Shown piece by piece: positions 12,756 through 24,700 of a DNA stretch of 64,000 nt (positions are counted from its first letter, which is position 1; every line of letters begins with the position of its first letter). Source of the stretch: Corydoras sp. C115 (lineage: Eukaryota; Chordata; Actinopteri; Siluriformes; Callichthyidae); contig JAFMOC010000224.1 in NCBI GenBank assembly GCA_019802505.1, forward strand, positions 469,501 through 533,500. Reading direction: 5' to 3'. A program made the position numbers and the translations under genes. The notes under the pieces were generated by a model, which worked only from the letters and a program-made list of their open reading frames with translations, had not been told where the DNA came from and did not search any database.

Positions 12756-13139
12756 AAGTTGATTAAACTGGTTCTATTATGGCCTTTTTCTTATTAAATC
12801 TGTAATAAAACATGATTTCGGAAGCACAATTTACAAAACTTTTGTGTTTTTTGGCTATGAGTATTTGCACTTATAATATAATTTAAATTTGACCCAACTA
12901 TGACACCTTTTGAAGTTTTACTACAATATTTGATGTACAATATTTGATCAGTAGTGCTTAGTCGTACATTACACAAATATATTTGTGTACACAAATAAGA
13001 CAGAGAGAAATTGTGTCAGATTTGAAAAACTATTTAATGAATGCAACATCAAATTCAAATTAAAAAACAAAGAAGTAAATATAAAAATAATAACAAAGTT
13101 AATTTACACTAATTACAAAACATATATTTATCTCAAATA

Positions 13140-13465
13140 TAATTCATTCATTCATTTTCTTCCGCTTTATCCTCTACTAGGGTCATGGGGTGGTAGTGGG
13201 GGGGTTTCCCATGCCCATCCAGGGGGAATGTTTTGGGCGCTGGGCAGATACACCTAGGACAGGACGCCAATCTATCACTGGCACACACACAGACACACAC
13301 AAACACACTCTGTATGGGGCAATTTGGAGAATTCAATTGACCTTGATCATTGTTTTTGGACTGTGGGAGGAAACCGGAGGAAACCCACTCGAACACAGGG
13401 AGAACATGTAAATTCCACCCAGATTGGGATTGAAACCGAGAATCCCTAGCATAGATCACTAAGCC
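13140..13465 (-). repeat. SINE-like repeat (family A) in the foldback spacer
   Basis: A nearly full minus copy (tail TTCATTCATTTTCTTCCGCT, then CCCATGCCCATCCAGG and AACCCACTCGAACACAGGG). Its head side, AGATCACTAAGCCA, joins directly to the first right-arm unit at about 13466. Confidence 0.85.
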
Positions 13466-15175
13466 AAATATGTTCCCTAGCTGTGTCTCTGTGAACTACA
13501 AGTGTTTTTATATTATTATGCCATTTTGCATTTTCACAGGAGGAATTTGTAACATTAAACAATTAACCAAAAATCAGCAGAAGGATATTTTTTTATATTA
13601 TTATGTCATTTTGCAGTTTTGCAGTAGAAATTTGTAATTTTAAAAATTAAACCAAAAATCAACGACGAATATATTCCCAAAATGAAGGTTGTAGTATGTT
13701 CCCTAGCTGTTCCTCTATGAACTACAAGTGCTTTTATATTATTATAATATTTTGCTGGTTCACCGGAGGAACTTGTAACTTTCAAATTTTAACCAAAAAT
13801 CAACCGAAGAATATATTCCCAAACAGAAGGTTGTAGTGTGTTCCCTAGCTGTGTCTCTATGAACTACAAGTGTTTTTATATTATTATACCATTTTGCTGG
13901 TTCACCGGAGGAACTTGTAACTTTAAAAAATTAACCAAAAATCAACCAAAAAATATTTTCACAAACAGAAGGTTGTAGTATGTTCTCTAGCTGTGTCTCT
14001 ATGAACTACAAGTGCTTTTTTATTATTATGTCATTTTGCTGTTTCACAGGAGGAATTTGTAACTTTAAAAAATTAACCAAATATCAGCAGATGGATATTT
14101 TCACAAACTGAAGGTTGTAGTATGTTCCGTAGCTGTATCTTTATGAACTACAAGTGGTTTTATATTATTATACCATTTTGCTGTTTCACAGAAGGAATTT
14201 GGAACTTTCAAATTTTAACCAAAAATCAACCGAAGAATATTTTCCCAAACTGAAGGTTGTAGTATGTTCTCTAGCTGTGTCTCTGTGAACTACAAGTGTT
14301 TTTATATTATTATGTAATTTTGCATTTTCGCAGGAGGAATTTGTAACTTTAAAGAATGAACTAACTCTAAAAAATGAACCAAAAATGAACCAAAGATTTT
14401 TTTCCCAAACTGAAGGTTGTAGTAGTATGTTCCCTAGCTGTTCCCCTATGAACTACAAGTGCTTTTATATTATTATACTATTTTGCTGGTTCACAGGAGT
14501 AATTTGTAACTTTCAAATTTTAACCAAAAATCAACCGAAGAATATCTTCCTAAACTGAAGGTTGTAGTATGTTCCCTAGTCTCTATGAACTACAAGTGCT
14601 TTTTTATTATTATGTCATTCTGCTGTTTCACAGGAGGAATTTGTAAGTTTAAAGAATGAACCAAAAATCAACCGACGAATATATTCCCAAAATAAAGGTT
14701 GTAGTATGTTCCCTAGTTGTGTCTTTATGAACTACAAGTGTTTTTTATATTATTATACTATTTTGCGGTTTTGCAGTAGGAATTTGTAACTTTAAAGAAT
14801 GAACCAAAAATCAGAAGATGGATATTTTCACAAACAGAAGGTTGTAGTATGTTCCCTAGCTGTGTCTCTATGAACTACAAGTGCTTATTTATTATTATGT
14901 CATTTTGCTGTTTCACAGAATGAATTTGTAACTTTAAAAAATGAACCAAAAACCAGCAGATGGATATATTCCCAAACAGAAGGTTGTAGTATGTTCCTCG
15001 GCTGTTCCTCTGTGAACTACATGTGCTTTTTTATTATTGTGTCATTCTGCAGTTTCACAGGATGAATTTGTAACTTTAAAAAATGAACCAAAAACTAGCA
15101 GATGGATATATTCCCAAACTGAAGGTTGCAGTATATTTTTCATGTGCCTTTCTGTAAACTACAAGTGAGATTATA
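13466..15175. repeat. Right-arm tandem array, inverted relative to the left
   Basis: About twelve units carry the reverse-complement landmarks GAACTACAAG and GAAGGTTGTAGTATGTTCCC. They are visible from 13492 to 15158 at intervals of about 140-145 bp, apart from one gap near 13500-13720 that holds a degenerate unit. Confidence 0.92.
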
Positions 15176-15302
15176 TTTAATTGCAATATTAATATTTTAC
15201 AGTTGAAGTTAATTTTGTACAACATGGAATTTTAAAATCATCATCATTCAACACTAAATATTTTTTCATGTCTAGTTATAATTTTCACATTATATTGTTT
15301 TT

Positions 15303-15333
<31 letters not shown>

Positions 15334-15395
15334 ATTTAAGTGTTTTTAATTATCACCAGCATGTGATGTCATATATCAGTAATCAGTAATTTTCA

Positions 15396-15401
<6 letters not shown>

Positions 15402-15460
<59 letters not shown>
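15402..15460. repeat. (TA)n microsatellite inside the right foldback arm
   Basis: TA repeat not present in the left arm. It is flanked by a local duplication: AAGTGTTTTTAATTATCACC occurs at about 15338 and again at about 15475. Confidence 0.9.
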
Positions 15461-15465
<5 letters not shown>

Positions 15466-15872
15466 TTTTTTTTTAAGTGTTTTTAATTATCACCAGCATG
15501 ATCCTTATATCAGTAATGTTTTTCGGTATTTCCGCAATGACTGGATTTTATAGACGGTCCCTTGCTGTCACCTAACGCTGCAGCTGCCATTCCGGCTATA
15601 TTGGACGATTTACTCGCATAAGTCAACTGACCGTGAATTTTGACAAAATATAAAGTTTGTAGTTTGTTCTCGATTTCGTAGTGATATATAAAATGCAATT
15701 AAATTAATTTTAGGGCTTTGATTGAAAGTGGGAGGCGGAGAAAAACGCAAATGTCTACCGAATGTCAAATATCAAACTAACTTGTAAACATTTTCGAAAC
15801 TAGTACTTCACAGGTTTGAAACATTTATTGAACTTGTAGTATCTCACCGTACTTCAAATAAGCTCATTGCCC

Positions 15873-15884
15873 AGCGCATGCGCA
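15873..15884. promoter_or_regulatory. NRF1-type palindrome GCGCATGCGC
   Basis: The AGCGCATGCGCA core matches the NRF1 consensus. It lies about 450 bp upstream of the mcm4 start site and just outside the foldback element. Confidence 0.45.
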
Positions 15885-15937
15885 GTGAGAGCGAACAGAC
15901 ATCTTGTATGCCTAAAACTCCTATACTACTAGTATGC

Positions 15938-15980
15938 TATACTATACTATACTATTCTATACTGTACTGTACTGTGCCTG
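15938..15980. repeat. Short (TATAC)n/(TGTAC)n tandem repeat
   Basis: Runs of ACTATACTATACTATAC then CTGTACTGTACTGTG. Pentanucleotide array of about 40 bp. Confidence 0.8.
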
Positions 15981-16032
15981 TAGAAGTGTCGATACGTAAG
16001 GGCGGTCTAGACAATGTCACGTGATCAGTTTA

Positions 16033-16042
16033 GGCGCGAAAA
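16033..16042. promoter_or_regulatory. Distal E2F site GGCGCGAAAA
   Basis: Exact strong E2F consensus, about 300 bp upstream of the mcm4 start region. Confidence 0.6.
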
Positions 16043-16281
16043 TTTTGGAAGGAACCATTGAAAGGAGTGTAGCGATTGTGTAATTTCTATAAACTAACAA
16101 AAATGTATTTCGAGATATAAATGTGTTAGACAACTGTTGAAAATCAATTAAGGTGTGTAATTGACACGAGTCATTTTTAAGGCATGATAATTTCCAAACA
16201 TACATTTGAATGTACGTGAGCATTCGCTCCCCTGTCACTACAGTTTTGTTCTGACCCGAACTGGGCCGTAGAAGTTTCGTG

Positions 16282-16330
16282 ATTGGTCTCCGGTCCCCGC
16301 GAAATCGACGTCATTATACCGTTTCGCGCC
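16282..16330 (+). promoter_or_regulatory. mcm4 core promoter: CCAAT box, two E2F sites, CRE-like site
   Basis: ATTGG (inverted CCAAT) lies at 16282-16286, CCCGCGAAA (E2F) at 16296-16304, CGACGTCA (CRE-like) at 16306-16313 and TTTCGCGCC (E2F) at 16322-16330. No TATA box was seen. E2F control of MCM genes at G1/S is established; use of these sites is inferred from motif and position. Confidence 0.75.
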
Positions 16331-16361
16331 AGTCGGTGTCTGTGAAGAAGCTGTAGTAACG
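16331..16361 (+). other. mcm4: mcm4 non-coding exon 1 (5' UTR), start approximate
   Basis: A consensus donor (GGTGAGT, intron begins at 16362) follows the E2F cluster by about 30 bp and is in the right place for a first exon. The transcription start is not determinable, so the left boundary is only a guess. A non-coding first exon is also found in mammalian MCM4. Confidence 0.55.
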
Positions 16362-16744
16362 GTGAGTTAGGCTTTATTATGGCGTAGTGGATTTTATTTA
16401 AAATTCTCTCTCTTTCCTCGTGTTTCCTCTCTTTCCACAGTGTTACGTGTAAATGTAAAACGATGTAATACGTTTGTTAGTGGTATTTAAATAGCGTAAG
16501 AGTCTATTTTAGGCTCATAAGCGGTCAATGGTATGGGTTGTATCTAATTTAGCAGTAAAGAAGTAGTAAAAGTTTCAAGTTCTGTATGTATAACTGCATG
16601 CTGCTCTGTGGAAACGGTTTGGACTTTGTTATAAGCCTAGATTTTCTTTGTTGTCAGTAGATGTAAAGGTATATGAAAAGTTTATTGGGTTAAATGGCAG
16701 CTAAAACCAAACTGAATAATGTTATGTATTAGTCACAGAGAAGA

Positions 16745-16900
16745 ACGTCTGGGGTGCATTCATTATTTATATATAATAATTAGTATATGGACAGTTTAGA
16801 GCAGCCATTTCACCTTAAATACATGTTTTTGGAGTGTTTGAGAAAATCCATGCTGCCATCTCCACCCAGATCAAGATTCAAATCCGATGCCCATAACTAA
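16745..16900 (-). repeat. Degenerate SINE-like fragment (family A) in mcm4 intron 1
   Basis: Reverse-complement body fragments: TAAATACATGTTTTTGGAGTG, then CCACCCAGATCAAGATTCAAA. Head and tail are eroded. Confidence 0.6.
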
Positions 16901-17105
16901 ATCTTTGTTTTATATATTGTTTCTCAACACTGAATGTGGACTTAAGACTTGCAGTCAAATTCAAATCTTCGAACTAGTTTTAGGTCAGGTACCAGAAGCT
17001 CTCGGACTCTGAAACGACTTTAAACACAAATTAATGTCTTATCTTGTTGGAAGCTTTGTTGGTTGAGTATTGTTTAATTTTTTTTTTTTTTTTGGGGGAA
17101 TTAAG

Positions 17106-20100
17106 ATGTCTTCACCATTATCTAGTGCTGGCAAACGGAGCAGGAGCAGCAATCCTTCAACTCGTATGTATTGTTTTATTGCTGAACATGCTGCTGCACT
17201 TAACTGGTTTATGCTCAGGGATTCATTTAACCCAAATGTGATGTGTTGTAGCAGGTACTCCACAGCCTCATGGGTCCCAGGAATCTACAGGAGATCTGCA
17301 GCCCATGCCCACTTCCCCTGGCACAGACATGCAAAGCCCGGCTCCCCAGGACACCTCTTTGTTCTCAAGCCCCATGCCCCGACCCTCTGGTATATCAATA
17401 ATGTTAATACATAAATGATTATTTGTAATTGACAATTTTTTTTATTGTAACTGTTCATCTATTTCACCTGACTTATCATATGTTATGATGGCACACATTT
17501 TTAGTTAATCTGCTTCAGAAGTGGTAAAAATCTTCAGTAATTCGCACCAAAGTTATGGTGCGCCTGACAGTCAAACTTTATTTTCATGGTTTTCCCTAAA
17601 AAAAAAAAAATAGATGGATAGAATTTTTTATTTAACTTTATTTAGCCCGAAGGAAATTTAGCAGCCAGTAGCAGTATCAGTACAATAAACAGTATTATAA
17701 TAAAGGTAATGAATGTAAAGAAAATTTTCATTTACAGATATATTACAGATAAAGGACTAGTTTTGTAGTTTAGCACCATCGGTACCATGTATGACTTTTA
17801 CAAAAGCTTGAATTCTCTGAAACATGGACCTTAATGACTAACAGGATTTGTTAATCTGGTTCCAGCTGTCTCGTATTGCTGTTCCCAGATCAGATTAATG
17901 GGTTGGAGCTTTAGTATTGACAATTGTTTAATTAATGTATTTGTTGGGGTGGCTTGGTGCTCAGCACTAGCGATTCCCGGTTCGAATCCCCATCTGGGTG
18001 GAAGTTCCATGTTCTTCCCGTCTCCGCGTGGGTTTCCTCCGGGTTCTCCGGTTTCCTCTCACAGTTCAAAAACATGGATCAAGTCAATTGAGTTCTCCAA
18101 ATTGCCCCTATAGAGTGTGTATGTGTCTGTCTGAATGAGTGTGTGCCCAGCGATAGATTGGCGCCCTGTCCAGGGTGTATCTGCCCAGCGCCTGAAACGT
18201 TCTCCCCTGGATGGGCATGGGGAACCCCCCCCCGTGACCCTAATATATAGGATAAAGTGGAAGATAATGGATGTATTTTTATTTTCCATTTGTTTTTATT
18301 AAATTTAAAGTAGTACAGCAGATATAGTGAATATAAGCAGTAGTAAAACATACATTTGTACATACATATAACAGAGGAAAACTGCACATAATAAAATGAT
18401 ACATACAGTGGGGTGCGAAAGTTTGGGCAACCTTGTTAATTTTCCTGATTTACCTTTATAAATCTTTTGTTTGGATAAAAAAAGATCAGTTAAATATATC
18501 ATATAGGGGAAAACTGTGATATTTGAGAAGTGAAATTAAGTTTATTTGTTTCACAGAAAGTGTGCAATAGTTGGTTAAACAAAATTAAGCAGGTGCATAA
18601 ATTTGGGCACTGTTGAAATATTATTGATTTCAAAACCTTTAGAATTAATTATTGGAACTCAAATTTGGTTTGGTAAGTTCAGTGATCCTTGACCTCCATA
18701 CACATGTGACATCCATTATGTGAAGGGGTATTTAAGGGGGGCAATTGTACGTTTTTCTCCTCTTTGCATCTTGTTTGAAGAGTGCATGGGAGTCTCAAAA
18801 CAACTTTCAAATGACCAGAAAACAAAGATTGTTCACAGTCATGGTTTAGGGGAAGGATACTGAAAGCTATCTCAGAGATTTCAGCTTTCAGTCTCCACTG
18901 TGAGAAACATTGTGAGAAAATGGAAGACCACAGGCACAGTTCAAGTCAAGGCTCGAAGTGGCAGACCAAGAAAAATCTCAGAAAAACAGAAGCGAAGGGT
19001 GTTGAGAACAGTAAGTCAATCCACAGACCAGCACCAAAGACCTACAACATCATCTTGCTGCTTATGGAGTCACTGTGCATTGTTCAACTATTCGGCGCAC
19101 TTTACACAAGGAGATGCTGTATGGGAGAGTGATGCAAAGGAAGCCTTTTCTCCGCCCACATCACAGAGTCGCTTGAGGTATGCTAAAGCACATTTTGACA
19201 AGCCAACTACATTTTGGGATAAGGTGCTGTAGACTGATGAAACTAAAATAGTTATTTGGGCATAACAAGGGCAATAACAATGCATGGAGGAAAAAGAATA
19301 CTACCTACAGTCAAATTTGCTGGAGGTTCCATCATGCTGTGGGGGGGCTGTGTGGCCAGTACAGGGACTGGGAATCTTGTTCAAGTTGAGGGCTGCATGG
19401 ATTCCAATCAATATCAGCAGATTCTGGACACCAATGTCCAGGAATCGGTGACAAAGCTGAAGCTGTGTCTGGGCTGGATCTTCCAACAAGACAACGACCC
19501 TAATCACTGCTCCAAATCGACTAAGGCATTCATACAGAGGAACAAGTACAACGTTCTGGAATGGCCCTCTCAGTCCCCAGACCTGAACATTATTGAAAAT
19601 GTCACAGCTGTCCATGCTCAGAAACCATCAAACCTGAATGAACTAGAGATGTTTTGTAAAGAAGAATGGTCTAAAATACCTTCAGCCACTATCCAGACTC
19701 TCACTAGAAGCTATAGGAAGCGTTAACAGGCTGTTATTTCTGCGAAAGGATGATCTATTAAATATTGAGTTAAGGTTTTTTTTTTTTTTTTTGTGGTGCC
19801 CAAATTTATGCACCTGCCTAATTTTGTTTGACCAATTATTGCACACATTCTGTAAATGAAATAAACTTCATTTCACTTCTCAAATATCACTGTGTTTGTC
19901 CCCTATATGATATTTAACTGATTAAAAAAAAAAAAATTATTCAAACAACAAAAGATTTATTTATAAAGGTAAATCAGGAAAGTTAACAAGGTTGCCCAAA
20001 CTTTCGCACCCCGCTGTACATATCTGCATATATACATACATCTACCTAATCACCAAATATAACCACCCACCTAGGGTGCTCTTCTCGTTTATCACTTAAC

Positions 20101-20188
20101 TTTAACTTAACTTTATCCCTGCATTCCCTGGTCTGGTTATGATTTAAACATATTTACAGTGACTCTTTAAACAGGTAAAATAACTTAA

Positions 20189-20228
<40 letters not shown>

Positions 20229-21672
20229 CACATACACACACACACACAGGTCCTTCTAAAAAATTAGCATATTGTGAAAGTTAATTATTTTCTGTAATGT
20301 AATGATAAAATTCATTGCACACCAACTGAAATATTTCAAGTCTTTTATTGTTTTAGTACTGATTTTGGCATCCAGCTCATGAAAACCCAAAATTCTCATA
20401 AAATTAGCATGTCATGAAAAGGTTTTCTAAACGAGCCATTAACCTAATCATCTGAATCAACAAATTAACTCTAAACACCTGCAAACTGCGATCATGGGTA
20501 AGACTGCCGACCTGACTGCTGTCCAGAAGGCCATCATTGACAGCCTCAAGCAAGAGGGTAAGACACAAAGACCTTTCTGAATGAATAGGCTGTTCCCAGA
20601 GTGCTGTATCAAGGCACCTCTGTGGGAAGGAAAAAGTGTGGCAGAAAACGCACAACGAGAAGAGGAGAAGGGCTGATTCCAGACCTTGAGGGACCTGCGG
20701 AAGCAGTGGTCTGGAGTAGAAACATCCACAGCCACCGTGCACAAGCTACAGGTGCCGCATTCCCCATGTCAAGCCACTTTTGAACCAGAAACAGCAGCAG
20801 AAGTGCCTGACCTGGGCTACAGAGAAGCAGCACTGGACTGTTGCTCATTGGTCCAAAGTACTTTTTTCGGATGAAAGCAAATTTTGCATGTAATTCGGAA
20901 ATCAAGGTGCCAGAGTCTGGAGGAAGACTGGGGAGAATGCCAAAATGTCTAAAGGCCAGTGTCAAGTACCCACAGTCAGTGATGGTCTGAGGTGCCATGT
21001 CAGCTGCTGGTGTTGGTCTGCTGTGTTTTATCAAGGGCAGGAAATTTTGGAGAACTTCATGCTTTCATCTGCTGAAGAGCTTTATGGAGATGAAGAGTTA
21101 ATTTTTCAGCACGAGCTGGCACCTGCTCACAGTGCCAAAACCACTGGTAAATGGTTTAGTGACCATGGTATTACTGTGCTCAATTGGCCTGCCAACTCTC
21201 CTGACCTGAACCCCATAGAGAATCTGTTGGATATTGTGAAGAGTGCGAGAGAGATGCAAGACCCAACACTCTGGATGAGCTTAAGGCCGCTATCAAAGCA
21301 TCCTGGGCCTCCATAACACCTCAGCAGTGCCACAGGCTGATTGCCTCCATGCCACGCCGCATTGACACAGTCATTTATGCAAAAAGATTCCCGACCAAGT
21401 ATTGAGTGCATAACTGAACATAATTTGAAGGTTGACTCTTTTTTTTGTATTAAAAACACTTCTGTGGTCGGATGATGTATGCTAATTTTGGGGGATAGGA
21501 ATTTTGGGTTTTCATGAGCTGTATGCCAAACTCATCAGTTTTAAAACAATAAAGGACTTGAAATATTTCAATATTTATTTAATGTGCAATGAATCTAAAA
21601 TGTATGAAAGTTAAATTTTTATCATTACATTATGGAAAAGAATTAACTATCACAATGTGCTTTTTTTTAGAA

Positions 21673-21715
<43 letters not shown>

Positions 21716-24700
21716 TACAAATATATAATTATACATACATTTACACATATTAATAAAATTAAATAACAATAAATGAAATGAAATTCTAATTAAATGATTT
21801 CTCTCCACCCCCCCCCCACCCACTCCTCAGGGCTAGCTGCAGACCATGCAGTTGGCTTTATGTATTTCTTGAAGGAAAGATTTATCATCTTGAAAAATGA
21901 AGTCACCAAACATACTTTCAACTTTTTCCAATGTAGACTTTGGTATTTATGGAAGCTACCTTTATTTGGCATGGTCCTCAGCGCTGAGAGGCAAACGGCC
22001 TAACCAATAAGCAACTGCCCCGTACGTTTGGTGATTCCAGAATTTTTGCCAGGTCTTGAACCTAATGTCCAGCGTAGTATGTGAAGCAGTTGCAGACTCA
22101 TTTTGTTTATACCTTTTTTTGAGGTTAAATTTAAGTTTGTCAGTTCCTCAGAGTGAGCCAGACTTGAGTTCTCCGCTCATCTATGACACCCCCAGCCGTG
22201 GAACCCCAGCTCGACAGAGACCTGACCTGGGTTCTGTCAGAAAGGTTCCGCAGGTGGACCTGCACTCTGAACCAGTAAGTGATGGTAAATGGCAGCGTGG
22301 TTTAAAGCTGGGATTTAAATTGGATCTCTGGGTTACACATTCTAAACTTATAATTACGTCATCATATTATTGATAACTTGTTTTCTTCGCAGCCTTCTGG
22401 AGATGCAGCAGCAAGTGAACAGAATGCAGGTCAGAAGCTGGTTATCTGGGGTACTGATGTCAACGTTGGGACCTGCAAAGAAAAGTTTCAGGTAAAATAT
22501 ATGCTTAAATATGGACATGTGATGTTGGGTTGTGCTGAAATAGTTACTGTAAAATAATCAATATTTTAGTTTTATTTAAAGTAAACGCTGTGCTTACTAA
22601 GTTCACGCATTCTCTAACAATCAAATACTTCCATCTAGTGGCCAAATTAAAGAACACACTTAAACAGCTGCAAAATACTTGGTGCTCATCTGGGAAATAA
22701 TGTATTGTATATAATGCATTGATATGAATGTGAAGCAGTCAGAGGTGTGCGTTATTGTCAATGATGTCATGACTGGACAAATAACTCTGCTATGGGTAGG
22801 GCCTAACAACATTCTCCTGTGACTTATTCACAATAATGCATGCTGTCTTATACCTTATTGTTAAATATATTTTCATGTTCTTAAGTACCGATCCTGCTCA
22901 GAGTAGTGAAATGAAATGTGCCCATCTTGTGCATTAAGTTGTTGTTTTTGTTAACTGTGTTTAAAAATAGTATCTATTTAAATCACATGTCCCTGAGTGC
23001 TTGCTGTTGGGGAGCTAAACAGATAATATTGTTATGATTTGACTGGTCTTAATTAATGCTTTGTCTTTTCAGCGTTTCCTTCAAAGATTTATTGATCCCA
23101 CATCGCGGGACGAGGAAAATGCTTCTCTAGATCTGAATGAACCTCTGTATATGCAGAAACTGAATGAAGTAAATGTTGTAATAAAATATATTATACAATA
23201 TATTATGTATGTTTTTGGAAAATTCTTTCTATTCTGCTGTTGAACTGTGGTGTGGAAGTCAAACTTCACATTGCTGTCCCTGTATTGTAGATCAGTATTG
23301 TCGGAGATCCGGTGTTGAATGTGAACTGTGGGCATGTTCAGGCTTTTGATGCTGATTTGTACCGTCAGCTTATCTGTTATCCTCAGGTAAGAACTTTGTT
23401 TCGCTAAACTCTTAGTTGAACCAATGAAGCTGCATTTTTAAAATGACTTTTTTTTGTGACGCAAGTGTTTTAGGCCTTAAAATGTGCAGTCCTAGGCTTG
23501 TGGCTAAGAAAACAGCCTTGTGACCTGAAGGAGCCTGTTTCGATTTCTAGTCTTACCAAGTGCTATTACTTAAAGTGCAATTGAAAGCAAAACACCTAAT
23601 GCCAATTAAGTGTGTTTTACTGCATGGATGGGTTAAATGTGGAGGACCAATTCTGTTGTTTAACTGATGTGCAGATGTCCTAACAGACTGAGGTGAGATA
23701 AGATAAGATTAACCTTTATTTGTCCCACAATGGGGAAATTCACATTTCTCAGCAGCAGATGCAGAGGAGGGTGTAAAGGTATCCAGTCATTAAAGAGGTT
23801 TAAACTAGGAAATTTTTTAAAATACAGTTAGAAATCTATATATACAAGATAAAAATCTAATTTTAGTTATTTACAGTCCTACAGGAATGAAATGAATCAA
23901 ATATTGCACATGTGGTGTCTGATTAAGCAGCAGACAGTTATTACATACAGATGATTGAAATGTATTGCACCATCAATGATACATTTATTGCACAGTTATT
24001 TTTAGTTTAGTTTGGAGTGGTTACTGAGAGCAGTGCTGATTGTGCAATCTCACTGCAGCAGGAATGAAGGACCTACGGTAACGCTCCCTGACACACTTCG
24101 GATGACGTAGCCTGTCACTGAAGGTGCTGCCCAGTGCTGCTAGAGTCAATAAGAAAAGAATAGTTACTATTACTAATAGTAACTTATTCAACAAAGAAAC
24201 ACTGCTTTGATCCACTTTGAATCTTTAGAAGCTACACCTACAAAATAAAGAACCAATGAACTACAATAAGCAAGTAAATAGTACTATAAAAATGTAATTT
24301 CTAGTAATCTAGCAGGATTTTAAATTTTACTACAGAATAAGAACATGGAGCAGGTACATAAATTAAAGGGACTGCAGTGAATATAAGTGTGATATTGTAT
24401 AGTAGAAACCTAATTAATCTAATATAAAAAGTCATTAACACTTTGGCTGATAACATTGCGGGTGCAATGTTAATACGTACATTCGAAAGGCATAGTTGTA
24501 TAAGGAGTTTGGTTGAGCTTTTTATCACACATATCCTGATTCGATTTGTGGGTGATGCTGGATAAGATCAGAAAGTGATTTGTCCCTATGTACAGGAAGT
24601 GATCCCCACCTTCGACATGGCAGTTAACGAACTATTTGTCGAGTGCTTTCCTGACTCTGTGCTGGAGCACCAGATACAGGTTCGCCCCTACAATGCTCTG

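Larger units (their letters stand above)
10595..15805. mobile_element. Giant foldback element with tandem-repeat arms
   Basis: The two arms are inverted copies of each other. The outer domain at about 10600-10905 (including GGAATGGCAGCTGCAGCG and GACAGCAAGGGACCGTC) reappears in reverse complement at about 15495-15800. Inside it each arm has a poly-A/poly-C (or T/G) junction, then a unique block (11000-11080; 15180-15270). About twelve tandem units of 140-145 bp follow (11085-12755 left, 13466-15175 right). The spacer of about 0.7 kb contains a family A SINE. No transposase frame was seen. The layout resembles Drosophila FB elements, whose long terminal inverted repeats are built of tandem repeats. 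Assignment to a superfamily is not possible from sequence reading alone. Confidence 0.85.
17780..22010 (-). repeat. Old dispersed repeat split by nested insertions
   Basis: 17790-17935 (TTCTCTGAAACATGGACCTTA, then CCAGCTGTCTCGTATTGCTG) matches 56830-56965 in the second inverted repeat (TTCTCTGAAGCATGGACTTG, then TTCAGCTGTCTCTTATTGCT). The continuation of that repeat (56985-57030, TTGCAGACCATTCC) resumes here only at about 21836 (CTGCAGACCATGCAG). Between the two parts lie a SINE and two Tc1-like elements. Boundaries and orientation are approximate. Confidence 0.6.

Noticed and set aside
10595..15805. Tandem array taken as a CRISPR-like or satellite array
   Set aside because: Units are 140-145 bp, adjacent without spacers, and arranged in two inverted arms. 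The organism is a vertebrate.
18900..19726. Active Tc1 transposase in mcm4 intron 3
   Set aside because: A stop codon just before the first catalytic Asp and frame changes break the protein.
24301..24528. Short minus-strand open frame in mcm4 intron 7
   Set aside because: No family resemblance; the flanks are LINE debris and AT-rich intron.
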